From Xenopus tropicalis (Eukaryota; Chordata; Amphibia; Anura; Pipidae), in the NCBI RefSeq assembly GCF_000004195.4, contig NC_030679.2:34027712-34091711 (forward strand): 64,000 bases of DNA, written 5' to 3'. Each line of letters opens with the position of its first letter. Position 1 is the first letter of the stretch. Of the stretch, positions 35,791-46,844 are shown in pieces. A program made the translations under genes and the position numbers. The notes below the pieces were generated by a model. That model was not told where the DNA came from. It made no database searches and was given only the letters and a program-made list of their open reading frames with translations.

Positions 35791-36389
35791 CTACTGTAAT
35801 GTGCTGAAAATGGCTTTCCACAAAGTGACATAGGAAAAACAATATTACTTTGTAATGTGAAGATTTGCTTTTAGAAAGGCCATAGAATAAAGCATGAATA
35901 AGAGCCCCAGACCATTATTGTTTTATTGTCCCTTTGCCAATCCTTACAGTGGGCTTCATGTATTAAGGCCAGTAGTATTCTTTCAGCATCTGCCAAAAAC
36001 AACAGACTTACCCAACACATAACAGATGGCAAAGCCTAATTTTATAACTCTGTTAGTTTCCCAACTAGGGGCATGCAATTTAATGGATTTCTGAATATTT
36101 TTTGGCAAATAAAATATTTCTGTGTCCATAAAAAAAACTGTCCATTACCTTTCTATAAAAGTGAGTAGTACAAAAGGGATGTATGTTTCATGGCTGGAAA
36201 TATAAAATGTCACAAAGAATATAAATTTTCTTAATGTGCAATTATACTATAAAATTTTGGATTATTGTTTGATATACTGGAATAATATCAGGCACTAAAA
36301 CGGTAACAACTGCCAATAAGATCAGCTACGACATGACATGTACAAGATGTTGAGTGATTCTAAAATGTTTAAATGGGATTACAGACCAT
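35791..36389. other. AT-rich intronic DNA
   Basis: No gene or repeat recognised. Confidence 0.4.
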
Positions 36390-36710
36390 AGGCCTCATTT
36401 GGGAAGCCAAACACAGCATGCAAAGTGCAAAGAAGCTGCAATCAGACTTTTTTTTTGCTCTTTGCATGCTGTGTTTGGCCATCTGCAAATGGCCACGGCC
36501 CTCTGCACTCTGTTACAGAACTCAAAGACCTTTGGATAAAGCAATGACTGTGTTAGCACATGATCCAAGAGAGGCAGGGGGGAGGATCGTAGGTATCACT
36601 TTGCCCTCCTCTATCTTGCATGTCATTCAAACCCACAAGGTAGAGAGTGGCAGGACATGCAGTCTGCATTGGGTACTAAGGACAGGGCTAAGGGGCACGC
36701 TCTTGTAAAT
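36390..36710. repeat. Repeat with a perfect 20-bp hairpin
   Basis: gccaaacacagcatgcaaag (36406-36425) and its exact inverse ctttgcatgctgtgtttggc (36460-36479) flank a 34-base loop. The flanking text is GC-richer and ends ttgtaaataaccccg. A related phrase series (gtacagggcaaggtaa, caccctgtcctgcac) occurs near 53980-54110. Probably a fold-back element; class unknown. Confidence 0.5.
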
Positions 36711-37526
36711 AACCCCGCTTATCTCATATAATAAAATAATAATTTCTGTAATTGCTATATTTCCAGTATTTCCTTTATTCCAGTATCTTCTTGGATATAT
36801 TTTAGTATTTTTGAGTCAGTTCTGAAATGTATCATTTACCAAATCCTATAAGATTAAGATGGCTGTAATAGGTTAAACAAACACATTCTCCTTTACTGTT
36901 TTCATTCCAATTCTTGTTGTTACAAAACCATTTGTAGCCATGTGTTAAGATTCTGTACACAATGGGTGGAATTAGGTGATACACGGTATGAAAATATTTT
37001 ATTGATTTGCAATAGAGGATGAATTCAAGGTTAATCCTGCCTTTTAATAACTCTATAATATATAACCTTGCTGGAATCAGACTTTCAGAAGATAACAGCC
37101 ATCTCTGTACTTCTTAAACTGATAACAATCCTATTGTGCTTTAAAAAGCCTTTGGCAAAAATTGCTAATATGTGTTGATTCTTTGGAGAGTTATGTAAAA
37201 ACAATACCTTTCCCCCAATGTAGGAATGTGTAAATGGTAAGAATACTGCTGGGATCAAACACAATTATTATTCTTTGGGATTTTCATCTGCAGGGACACA
37301 TGGCACATCATTCAGCTTACTGGTTTGAAGATAAATGTATTATAATTTTTCCATAGTTTTCACAAATTGCTTCAAGATCTTGCTTGTGTTTATTTTAAAT
37401 AAGAAAGATCTAAAAGAACATTTTGGATCACAAAAAAGGCACAGCTGATATTAAGCCGTGTATTATGGCAAAATCATACTCAAACTCGGAAATGAATAAA
37501 TTTGTCCCTATTTATACATTTGCCAG
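36711..37526. other. AT-rich intronic DNA
   Basis: No gene or repeat recognised. Confidence 0.4.
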
Positions 37527-37862
37527 TACAGGTATGGGACCAGTTATCCAGGATGTGAAGGAGCCAGGTTTTCCATATAAGGGGTCTTTCCTTAACTTGG
37601 ATCTTCATACCATAAGTCTGCTAAATAAATAATTAAACATTAATTAAACCCAACAGGATTGTTTTCCAATCAGTATGGATAAATTAAATATTAGTTTGGA
37701 TCAAATACAAGGTACTGTTTTATTATTACAGAGAAAAAGGAAACCATTTTTTAAAAAAAAGTTTAAATATTTGATTCAAATAGAGCCTATGGGAGATGGT
37801 CTTTCCGTAATTCAGCGCTTTCTGGATAATGGGTTTCCGGATAACAGATTCCATATCTGTAC
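37527..37862. repeat. Fold-back repeat, tacaggtatggga family, copy 2
   Basis: It opens tacaggtatgggaccagtta and closes gataacagattccatatctg, with ggggtctttccttaac, ttggatcttcatacc and atgggagatggtctttccg inside. Same family as 25348-25684 and 53275-53589. Confidence 0.8.
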
Positions 37863-38070
37863 CTCAATCATCTACCTAATGTACTGGCTATAGCCAGTAT
37901 ATTCATACTGAGACTCAATAACAGATTTCACCTGGTCTAACTTGCTAGTCTAACTATGTAATTCATGCACACAATACTCAAATGCCTAAGAGAAGATGAA
38001 GTTACAGTAGTTAGTGTCATGACCTGAAATCAGTAGCAAAATTACTCAAATAAGATTTTAAAATCGCAGC

Positions 38071-38356
38071 TAGTGATGAGCGAAATTTTTCGCCAGGCAT
38101 GGATTTGCAGCGGATTTCCATGTTTCACCATTGGCGGATTGTTTCACAAAACAAGTGCAAAAATTCGCCGTGGAAAAATTTGTGAATGTCAAAAAAATTG
38201 TCATGGGCCTCAAAAAAATTGTGAGCGGCAAAAAAATGTTTGGTGCATACGTCATTTTTTTTTGTCACACAGCAATTTTTTGCGTCTGTTTTGCTAAACA
38301 ATCCAACAATGGTGAAACGCTCCATCCATGCCTGGTGAAACATTTTGCTCACCGCA
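38071..38356 (-). mobile_element. hAT-like MITE, copy 5, right terminus lost
   Basis: It starts tagtgatgagcgaaattttt followed by cgccaggcatggatttgc. The right side ends ttttgctcaccgcaa where ttcgctcatcacta is expected. The left flank is atcgcagc. A second inverted block near 38320 (ccatgcctggtgaaac) indicates internal rearrangement with two copies of the gccaggcatgg end. A SINE fragment follows directly. Confidence 0.7.
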
Positions 38357-38379
38357 ATACATTTATCTGTATTTATTGT

Positions 38380-38500
38380 TATACTTTGTATTTATCTATT
38401 ATCTTATTAACACCCTGTTTGTATTAATGTATTCTACTGTACAGCGCTGCGTACATAAGTAGCGCTTTATAAATAAAGATATACATACATACATACATAC
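38380..38500 (-). mobile_element. SINE fragment, reverse, with CATA tail
   Basis: Contains ctgtacagcgctgcgtacat and agcgctttataaataaag, the reverse of the SINE 5' block, followed by a short (ATAC) array at 38480-38500. Same family as 2118-2428 and 15955-16085. Confidence 0.6.
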
Positions 38501-38508
38501 ATCGCAAG

Positions 38509-39339
38509 CTACAATTTTAAAATCCCATTTGAGTGATCATCTTTTAAAACCTTTTGAACAAACGACCATGGATCACAAATACTAATATTGTTTAGGCAAC
38601 GTATAGTTATCCGCATGATATCCAATGAAATAGAGATACCTGGCCAGATATTTTTTGCAAACATATAGAACCTCTGTGTGTACCCAGCTGAATGGTATAC
38701 TTGACCCTAGCATTCTGAGACTTGCAGACTACAACCTTTTAAGATAACAATTAAGGTCAAAGGACCTTTTATTCAAAAAGACCTTTTATGGGTTATTACT
38801 CCATATGTTTTGCCCATTTTCTGTTAAGGCTTTCCCCAAAACTGAATGCAAGCCAGTATTTCCACCAGTTTAAAGTATTACAAATAAAACCATACAAACA
38901 CTGAATGAAAGACAAAGGCACATTGTCCAGTGCAAAGTCCTGGTTTTCTACAGCACAAGCTGCCATATGTCCTTCAGGCAAAGCGTTTTAAGCAAGTGTT
39001 AGAGGTAGACTGTCATCCATATAGCCTTAAGTACCAGAAAGCCTTGTCACAGCCATCTTGCATCTCTTGACGAAGATTCAGTTGGATGCGCAGAAGCACA
39101 ATAATTGAAAGCTGCCTGACAGAAAGGTAGCATGTTAGACTAAAAGGCAGGTGCCAGCCTTTAGGCAACTTGTTCTGTCACAGCTTTAAATAGAATTGAA
39201 AGGAGATATGTGCAGGCAGCAGCTAAATAAATAAATAATGCAAAAAACAAAATGCCTTCTGTAAAGGACAAAGCGTTAAAAACCCAATAGTTGCAGTTTC
39301 ATATTTCACTAATCACTTGTGGCAAAATGTACTGGAAGC
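38509..39339. other. Intronic DNA, nothing recognised
   Basis: No gene or named repeat. Confidence 0.35.
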
Positions 39340-39530
39340 TGTGTGGCTGATTAGAAATACCGTTAATTAAATTATCGCCTCACGTTGTATAGAAGTGTTT
39401 ATGCACACCCACGCAGGCACGTTCAGCCTAAGGGATACAGTGATTTTGTGCCTGACAAAGCAAAGTTACGATGTATTAATGCAGGATGAAATTTTAAAAA
39501 ATAATATGCCGTTTTTTTAATTACAAGTGG
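39340..39530. promoter_or_regulatory. Candidate conserved non-coding element
   Basis: Unique-looking patch with homeodomain-type cores (cgttaattaaattatcg, ttaattacaagtgg), retained CpGs (cctcacgttg, cccacgcaggcacgttc) and a cagctg-free, repeat-free texture. Judged only by eye. Confidence 0.25.
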
Positions 39531-39760
39531 ACATTGCAGATAAATCAGAATTTCTCCTAAATGGTTTTACAGGTCTAGATGAAGACCTCAAAAAACAATG
39601 AATATTCAATATAAAAGCCTTTTTATATTTAATAGCATGTTAGCTTTGCCATGAAGTAATAGGACGTGCCTTCAGCTCTATAAATTATACTGCTTGTTCT
39701 AGTGATTTCTCAGTTAGAGTACAGCTGCATCCATTAGTAATCAATGATTTTGAAAGATTC

Positions 39761-39763
<3 letters not shown>

Positions 39764-39819
<56 letters not shown>

Positions 39820-39820
39820 G
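39764..39820. repeat. (TA)n microsatellite
   Basis: About 50 bases of pure TA ending acatatag. Confidence 0.95.
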
Positions 39821-40110
39821 GGGTGATTGTAAAGTCTGATATTCCTGATAAAGTAAATTGTTATTACTATAATAAGTTCAAACTATCCTTATGTCTCATC
39901 CCTGAGGTGGACATTGATAATTAGCTGTTAGTTCTAAATGCAACAAATGTGTTGTATGACCTACAGGCTCTAATGATATTGCGACAGGAGCAATAGAAGA
40001 TAAACCAACAGCTTCTGAGATGAATTCAGTCTATGAAGAGATCACTTTACTGGGAGAGCTCATCTATGTGTGCAAGCCTCCTTACAAAAAAAGATAATAT
40101 CAGTGGATAA

Positions 40111-40419
40111 TAGTGATGAGCGAATCTGTCCCGTTTCGCTTCTCCTAAAATTCATGAAATGGCAAGAAAATTTGGGTAACAGCAAAAAATTTGCGAAATA
40201 CATTTGTCACGTGAATTTTTTGTCGCCCGCGTCTATTTTTTTGTCACCCGCTCTTTTTGACATGACCGCGTTCAATTTGACACGCGACAAAAATAATTTC
40301 CATGCCGCGAATTTTCCCCTTGCAAATTTTAACGGAAGTTTCGCGAAACAATCCGCCAATGGCGAAATACGGATATTCACTGTGAATCCATGCCTGGCGA
40401 AAAAATTTGCTCATCACTA
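40111..40419 (+). mobile_element. hAT-like MITE, copy 6
   Basis: It begins tagtgatgagcgaatctgtc and ends atttgctcatcacta. The 8-bp flanks gtggataa (40103-40110) and gaggataa (40420-40427) match at 7 of 8. The interior has the tttttgtcgcccgcgtc and gacatgaccgcg series and the 3' block aatccatgcctggcga. One of the fullest copies. Confidence 0.9.
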
Positions 40420-40680
40420 GAGGATAATATGGAGGTATGTTTGAGTAACAGAGCAGGATTATCTACCAAGTGACCAGTGGGTCAGGGTGATTGCTTTTCT
40501 GGTGAGCTCCAAAAGGTATATTTTGATATAAATGGTTATGAAGCAAAACAGTTCCCAAAGCTAAAAGTGGAAATATCGGGCCATTTGAGAATGACCATGG
40601 CTATAATGTTGACTGGGCAGTTGATGTGGTCAAACCTGTAAGATCTCAGATGCCTTGACCTAAATACATCTTTATACAAA

Positions 40681-40840
40681 ATGACTTCAGAGGAGTCAAC
40701 CCCTGCACAGTTTGTTGAAGAAGTGGCCATTGACCAGTTTCTGCATGCCTTACCAATTCAGTGGCAAGACTTTGCAAGCCAAACTGATCCAATGGGTGGC
40801 CCAGGTTGAGCACTACCTTACCCCAGAGCACTTTCTTTAA
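40681..40840 (+). pseudogene. Frameshifted gag/capsid-like fragment of an LTR retrotransposon
   Basis: From 40681 one frame reads MTSEESTPAQFVEEVAID, then QFLHALPIQWQDFA. After a frameshift at about 40777-40783 the next frame reads LIQWVAQVEHYLTPEHFL and then stops. The pattern of an acidic helix, QFLxALP, a tryptophan-rich W-A/V segment and a final helix is that of the C-terminal capsid (SCAN-like) part of Ty3/gypsy gag proteins. No LTRs or pol fragments are visible nearby, so it is an isolated dead remnant. Moderate confidence, because it is short and diverged. Confidence 0.45.
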
Positions 40841-40993
40841 AGTTCTTTGCTTAAAGTGGTAGTGCTAAGAGTCAGAAAGCAATAGGTATCTCTGATTTCC
40901 TTTAAGGCTTAGTAGTTTTGCTACCCATACAGGGTGGTATGTTCAGCACTTCTACTAAAAGTTATCATATAAGGGTTAAATGAACCACATGAG

Positions 40994-41106
40994 AGCCAAA
41001 CAGTGCAGTAAAGTTTTTGCTTTATTTATTTATTTATTGAATGTATTCATTTTATATGTGACATGCATCTCAAATAAAGCCAATAACTTTACTGCACTGT
41101 TTGGCT
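40994..41106. repeat. Perfect 22-bp inverted repeat (hairpin)
   Basis: Left arm agccaaacagtgcagtaaag + tt (40994-41015), right arm its exact inverse (41085-41106), loop of 69 bases containing (TTTA)n. It may be the terminal repeats of a very short MITE or a fold-back. No target duplication is evident. Confidence 0.75.
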
Positions 41107-42557
41107 CCACTAAGGGGTGGAAATATGCTCCAAAAGAGGTAGTTCCACTAAGGAACGTTTACCCAAAAAGCATTGCAAATGCATTATTCCTGATGTTTGC
41201 ACCTACTGATATCCAAAAGAAAATTCTTTCTGAACAAGGTACACCCTTCATGTTAATGGTCACAAAACCGTTATGAAAATTACTAAAATACAATTCACAT
41301 ACCTCAGTATAAGGTTTTTGTCTTTTAATCTCAGACTATTACAGTCTGCGAATTTCAGTAACAGTAGAAGATGAGCTCAAAAAAATACCCATTCCCTTTT
41401 TTTTCACCTTAAGCATAATAAATGTTCGCTATATTGCTTCTGCTTGACACTTTATATCAATCACATAATGCTGCTACAAATGGGACCTTTGAACTGGGAT
41501 AAAAACCACCCACTAAAGTTGTTAAGAAAGTTGAATGGTAACTTTAAAATGGATTACCAGGTAAGTTTGCCAGGTCTGAGGTTACAGACAAATGTACATG
41601 GAAGAGACAGGGAACAGTCACTATAGTTCCTTCAGAAAGCATTTAGACCCTTGTGCACTGCTCTCAATTTTTGTATAACAAATCGTTATTTTAAAATCCA
41701 AATTTTGTGAAAAATCTTGTGGGGAAAAAAGTAAAAATGCTGGTTGCCTAAGTATTCTATCCTTAAACTTTAACATTTTGCAGAGCCAACTGTTGCAGTT
41801 TGTCCCTCTCTTTTAGTAAATCATTTTATTTGGCTGGTATATTTGCACTGTGATTTCAAACAGTGCCATTATGCAATATTCTATTATTGAGACCCTGCTG
41901 GTAAAAAGCAGAATTATAACATGATGATTATGTTTTTTAGGTACCCCATATAATAGGAACAGGATTTTTCAGCACTAGTTCAAAGAATAGGGCTTATGCT
42001 GAACATACTTTTTGCCTATTGTTAGGAAATAATAAACAGAACAAAATCTCTGCCATTCACTTATAATTAGATATAAGTTAGTTGCTATGATTTCTTTATT
42101 ACAAAGCCTAACACAGGCCTCAGCTAAAAGAAGGACCAGCTTGTTCATTAAAAGGGCTTCTCAATAGACTAGTAATTTGTTTTGAATGTGTTGATAAGAA
42201 CCTCTTTAGTGCAAAAAATATTTAATATTATTATTTTTTTTTTAATATTTACCCATAAACACATTTTGGTCTTATATCTTCCCAAAACCTTTTTTAACTT
42301 CACAACTGAATTACTATTACCAAAAGTCTTGCAAAACTTTTGGTAATTGACCCATGCCTACAGTTAAGTATGGTGCCAGCAGCTTTCTATGGATTTAAGT
42401 TTCATCAGTAGGGACTGAGCATCTTTTTAAAATAGAAGGGACAAAAAGAGTGAACCAAAAAGCTACAAGAGAACTTTTTTTTACTCTGCTGAAACTGAAG
42501 CTTGGGTAAAAGTATTATCAGTCTGAAGGATAATTCTGTAAAACACAACTATGAAGG
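41107..42557. other. Intronic DNA, nothing recognised
   Basis: AT-rich, no gene or named repeat. The 98-codon plus frame at 40980-41276 runs through the hairpin and is not a gene. Confidence 0.4.
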
Positions 42558-42565
42558 CTTAACAA

Positions 42566-42957
42566 TAGGGATGGGCAAAATGTTTCACCAGGCATGGATT
42601 CACGGCGAATCTCTGCGTCTCACCATTGGCAGATTGTTTCGCGAGACAGATGAAAAAATTTGCTGTGCATCCAAAAATTGTTGCGGGCGTCAAAACAATA
42701 GCCGCGCGACAAAAGAATAGCCATGGGTGACGAAATCATAGCCGCAGGCGACGAAATAATAGCCACGCAACAAAAAAATAGCCGCGGGCGAATAAATAAT
42801 AGCTGTGCGACAAAAAAATTGCCACGGGCGACGAAATAATAGCCGCGTGACAAAAGAATAGCCGCGGGCGACAAAAGAATAGCTGCGGGCGACAAAAGAA
42901 TAGCCGCGGGTGACAATTTCTCAGCAAAGCGAAATGGGACAGATACGCTCATCACTA
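42566..42957 (-). mobile_element. hAT-like MITE, copy 7, expanded internal array
   Basis: It is 392 bp, runs from tagggatgggcaaaatgttt to agatacgctcatcacta, and has a perfect 8-bp target duplication cttaacaa (42558-42565 and 42958-42965). Between 42690 and 42915 about eleven imperfect units of the form gacaaaagaatagccgcggg (19-21 bp) are strung together. Repetitive frames such as 42620-42955 (minus) are by-products of the array. Confidence 0.93.
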
Positions 42958-42965
42958 CTTAACAA

Positions 42966-43671
42966 CAAAAAGATGAAAAATCAAAACCCTGATCTTAAAC
43001 TCTGTGCAGATCTGGTATCAAGACCTCAAATCTTAAATATATTCTGGAAAATATGGCTCCACAAAAATATTCATATTTTTTATCGCAGGGGTTGGATACA
43101 GAAAACAAAAGTATTATTGTTATTTCTAACAAAAAAATAAACTGAGCTAAAAATAAATTTAAAGAATTTTAATTACTTTTTCTCATACTGTATAGAATGG
43201 TGCAGGAACGATGATCCTGATTACACATGGTCAGGTTAACATTGCCTTGAACTGACAATAGAACTGACAGCATATTTAAGAAAAATGTTTCATTTACACA
43301 TTAAAATGGTCACAAACAGAAGTAACGAGTGATGTGGGAATGGAATGGAAATCATTTATAAGGAACTGATAAGGTTGCAGTAATCACATGCAGGCACGGA
43401 ATGCATGAATAGAGGATGAAGGCACGTCCAAAATCTATGGTTTCTGCTACGAAGAAGACTGATTGAGCCAGTTGTGAAACATACGGACTACATTCTCAGT
43501 TCAATGACATTCACTTTACAGTCTCATTTAATTCAATTCTGACTGCTGATTTGCATATGCAGGTTCAGCAGAAATTTGTGACTTTGATTCTATATAATAG
43601 AGTACGTGAAAACACTATAAAGAAGTCATGTTTTCTAGAGGAATCTCAAGTTCTTGCATCCTGCAGACCAT
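42966..43671. other. Intronic DNA, nothing recognised
   Basis: No gene or named repeat. Confidence 0.35.
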
Positions 43672-43679
43672 TATTAAAT

Positions 43680-44131
43680 AGAGATGTAGCGAACTGTTCG
43701 GCGTCGAACAAATTCGCGCGAACATCGGGTGTTCGCGAACGCGTATGTTTGCAGTTTGGGTTCGCGCGGCGTTTTCCGCCGCGTTTTTTATCGTCGCAAA
43801 AGTATTGTACAATACGCCGCACAAGTCACACATGGCGTTTTTCCACAAATCCCGTTTTCATGGCGTTTAGCGCGACATAGCAAAAAAGCCACGTATTTTC
43901 GCTAGAATAGCTTGCGTTTTTTGCGCAACGCTGTGCCAACAAAGTATTTTTCAGAGAAGTTTTTGTCCTTGATCCCCCTCCTGCATGCCACTTTCCAGGT
44001 CGTGGCACCCTTTAAACAACTTTAAAATCAGTTTTCTGGCCAGAAATGGCTTTTCTAGGTTTTAAAGTTCGCCTTCCCATTGAAGTCTATGGGGTTCGCA
44101 AACTTTTTTTTTTAGGTTCGCTACATACCTA
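43680..44131 (+). mobile_element. hAT-like non-autonomous element, TAGAGATGTAGCGAAC family
   Basis: It is 452 bp. It begins tagagatgtagcgaac and ends gttcgctacataccta, inverted repeats of 16 bp with two mismatches. The 8-bp target duplication ttattaaa (43672-43679 and 44132-44139) is perfect and fits nTnnnnAn. The interior is CpG-rich (gcgaacgcgtatg, gcgcggcgttttccgccgcg) and has no long frame of known type. A truncated reverse copy is at 48533-48815. Confidence 0.9.
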
Positions 44132-44149
44132 TTATTAAATAATGTTTAG

Positions 44150-44820
44150 TATCACAGACAACTGCAAGACAGTTTGCAATTGGTCTTAACTTGATGTGGT
44201 GTTTGAATTGTCAAAGTTTCTTTTCTGCCTATCTTTCTTGCTTAAAATTTCAAAGCGTAGCTAGTAGTGATGGGTGAAATGTTTTGCCAGGCATGGATTC
44301 GCGGCGAATTTCCGTGTTTCCCCATTGGCGGATTGTTTCGCGAAACGGATGAAAAAATTTGCTGCGGAAAAATTCGGCACACGTCCAAAAATTGTTGCGT
44401 CAAAAAAGAATAGTCGCGGGCGACAAAATAATAGCAGCGGGCGACGAAACAATAGCCGCGCAACAAAATAATAGCCGTGGGCGATGAAACAATAGCCGTG
44501 CGACAAAATAATAGCCGCGTGACAAAATAATAGCCACGGGCGACGAAACAATAGCCGCGCGACAAAATAATAGCCGCGGGCAACAATTTTTTTTGTTGCA
44601 CGACATTTTCGCCGTTTTGTGAATTTTTCGCCGTTTCGCGGCTCATCACTAGTAGCTAGAATCCTATTTACTGTAGCAACCAGGATGAAGTGGGGGTGTA
44701 GATTCCAAGCTTGATAACTACATAGTATTTTGAGTAGCAAGGCAGTATTTGAAGGCAACTAATAAAAATAAACAGAAAATATAAAGATTAAGACCATTTG
44801 AAAAGATGCTCAGACTAGGC
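44150..44820. mobile_element. Probable T2-type MITE hosting a hAT insertion
   Basis: On the left, acagtttgcaattggtctta and, on the right, actgtagcaaccaggatg and taaagattaagaccatttg are T2-interior words. They flank the hAT element at 44265-44651. Terminal TTAA repeats are not clear. Confidence 0.4.
44265..44651 (-). mobile_element. hAT-like MITE, copy 8, expanded internal array
   Basis: It is 387 bp, runs from tagtgatgggtgaaatgttt to ttcgcggctcatcacta, with a perfect 8-bp duplication gtagctag (44257-44264 and 44652-44659). About nine units related to gacgaaacaatagccgcgcg lie at 44400-44580. The long minus-strand frames here (135 and 165 codons) read FVARLLFCRP-type repeats and are not proteins. 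Confidence 0.93.
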
Positions 44821-46844
44821 CAATAAAGAATTTACAAAATGTTATATACGAAGTGAACCATTTTGCCCAGATTGTAATCGACCAGTCTAGCTCAAACTGC
44901 CATGTTCATACCTTTGTTTCCTAGCTTTCCAGCTTATTGGTCCCTTCGCAATTGCACAAATCTTTGCTTTATTGAATTTATTCAATTAATTCGATTCAGT
45001 TATTTAATGATTAAGCCCTTGTATTGCTTTATGGCCAAGGGCAAATGCCTGTAAAGTCCCCATGGGAACATGCACATAAGGCAGCGCTTGCAGCAATATA
45101 ACGTTATTGACCTGTGCATTCTTTGCTTGTGGACCCACAAACCAAATAACTGCACTACAGATCTGCAGTTTGACATTTATTCAATAAGAAGTCAATCAGA
45201 CTGAGTTTGTTGGGACATTATCAGGAGTTTCCTGTTCAGCAGCCATTCTATCACTTTTAGCTTTAAAAAAAAAAATAATGGTAAAAAGTTTTACAAATTC
45301 AATTTTTGAGCAATTTAGCATTGAGTTGTACAGTACGTACTACTTTTCCACTTACTCAAATATTATTTTTCAAGTTCTCATTAATTACAAACAGCTTGCC
45401 CATAGCCTCAGAAATAACATCAAGACATTGAAGCAATGACTAATAAATATAGAAATCATATAGAGAACATCAGCCTTGGCTCCTGGTTCCTTTCATTAAG
45501 GCCCCATTATGCCATTGATTGACACCTGCACTGATTGAATGCCACATCTATATAATGCAATTCCTACTGTTTCATTATGAATGATGTCACTGGGATAAAA
45601 GCATTTCTGTATGAATGTCTTGCGAAACAAATAAACTATTATTCATGGAAATATTGCCGTGGGAATATAAAACATGCCTGCTGGCCACAATCAGACCGCT
45701 GTAATATTCTATCAACACCAATATGCTTACAACAGAAAGAAAGAATTTTTGGTATCCTCATTAGTCAGCAACGTTCTACAAAAGTTTAAAGGACTAATAC
45801 AACAAGTACACTAGGCTGAGTATATTTTATTCCATGTATTTTTGAATACAAGTATCAAAATAGGAGTGATATCTGTGTAATTGCACAACTTTGTATAATG
45901 CAGGAGGGTGCATAATGGTATTAGGGTCAGAATCCCTAACGATGACTGGTACAGAAGGTATAATGCAGTTTACACATGAACAATGACGTTCATGCTCAGA
46001 AATTTCCCAGCAAGCTTTATCCTGTGTTTGCAATTTTCTTATTCTTGTATATTGCCATAAGCAAGGTCCCCCTTGACCCCTTTGGTGCATATTTGCATTA
46101 GTAATTTTATTTATTGTTGTGCATTCGTGCAATCCTATTATACAGGGCTGCAATATATATTGGTAATGTATAAATACTTCATAATAACAATGATTTGCCT
46201 GAGGGCTGTATGAATTATACCACAGTGTATTGCTGTGTTTTAAAATACCTGATTTTTGAATATAACTATTTTTGCTTGATTTGTATGTAGACCTGAAAGA
46301 GTCAGATGGGGTGCACATATTTTTTAAGCTTTCTAATTAGATGTTGCTGACTTGTTGTGAAAAGCTATTGGCACCAAGTTCTGCAGCAAATGGAATGATT
46401 AGCGTTGTCCCCCACTGGAATACAATGTTTCTTTCAGCACTTACTGTGTATAATCAATACAGTTGCTGTCGTCCTTGTAGTGTCCTGTGGGGTTATATAG
46501 CATCATGGGCAATCTTTGTCCTGGTCCAGTAACTAACACCACTCAATCTTCTTTCAACCATAGCTCCTTTATACATAGTTTAAGAATAATGTATTCATAC
46601 TTTGGGGAATACCAACTTAATGGACTTCAATTACTAACACCAAGCAAAAAAAAAAAAAAATCTGTGAAATCTGCTATGTTTTTCCCACTGCTATTATGAC
46701 ACTGATACATACATCGCTTCAGTATCATTATGTTTTTCATCTAGGCACAGCCTTCCCCTTAGACACCCTCCCTTTAAGCTTGATTTAGTAGGGAGAAAGA
46801 AGAGTGGGTACAACAGAGTACAGAGTTTGACTATTTTTTACAAT
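44821..46844. other. Intronic DNA including a 163-codon chance frame
   Basis: No gene recognised. The minus-strand frame 45827-46318 is long for AT-rich DNA. It has no recognisable domain, signal peptide, splice context or repeat pattern, and I do not call it as a gene. An A-run lies at 46647-46660. Confidence 0.35.

Noticed and set aside
42620..42955. Repetitive 111-codon minus-strand frame
   Set aside because: Same explanation: array inside hAT MITE copy 7.
44242..44758. 135- and 165-codon minus-strand frames with FVARLLFCRP-like repeats
   Set aside because: They coincide with the internal array of a hAT-like MITE that has exact terminal repeats and a target duplication.
45827..46318. 163-codon minus-strand frame, among the longest in the window
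   Set aside because: No recognisable domain, unremarkable codon pattern, no splice or promoter context. It sits in an intron of a gene on the same strand, so chance is the simplest explanation.
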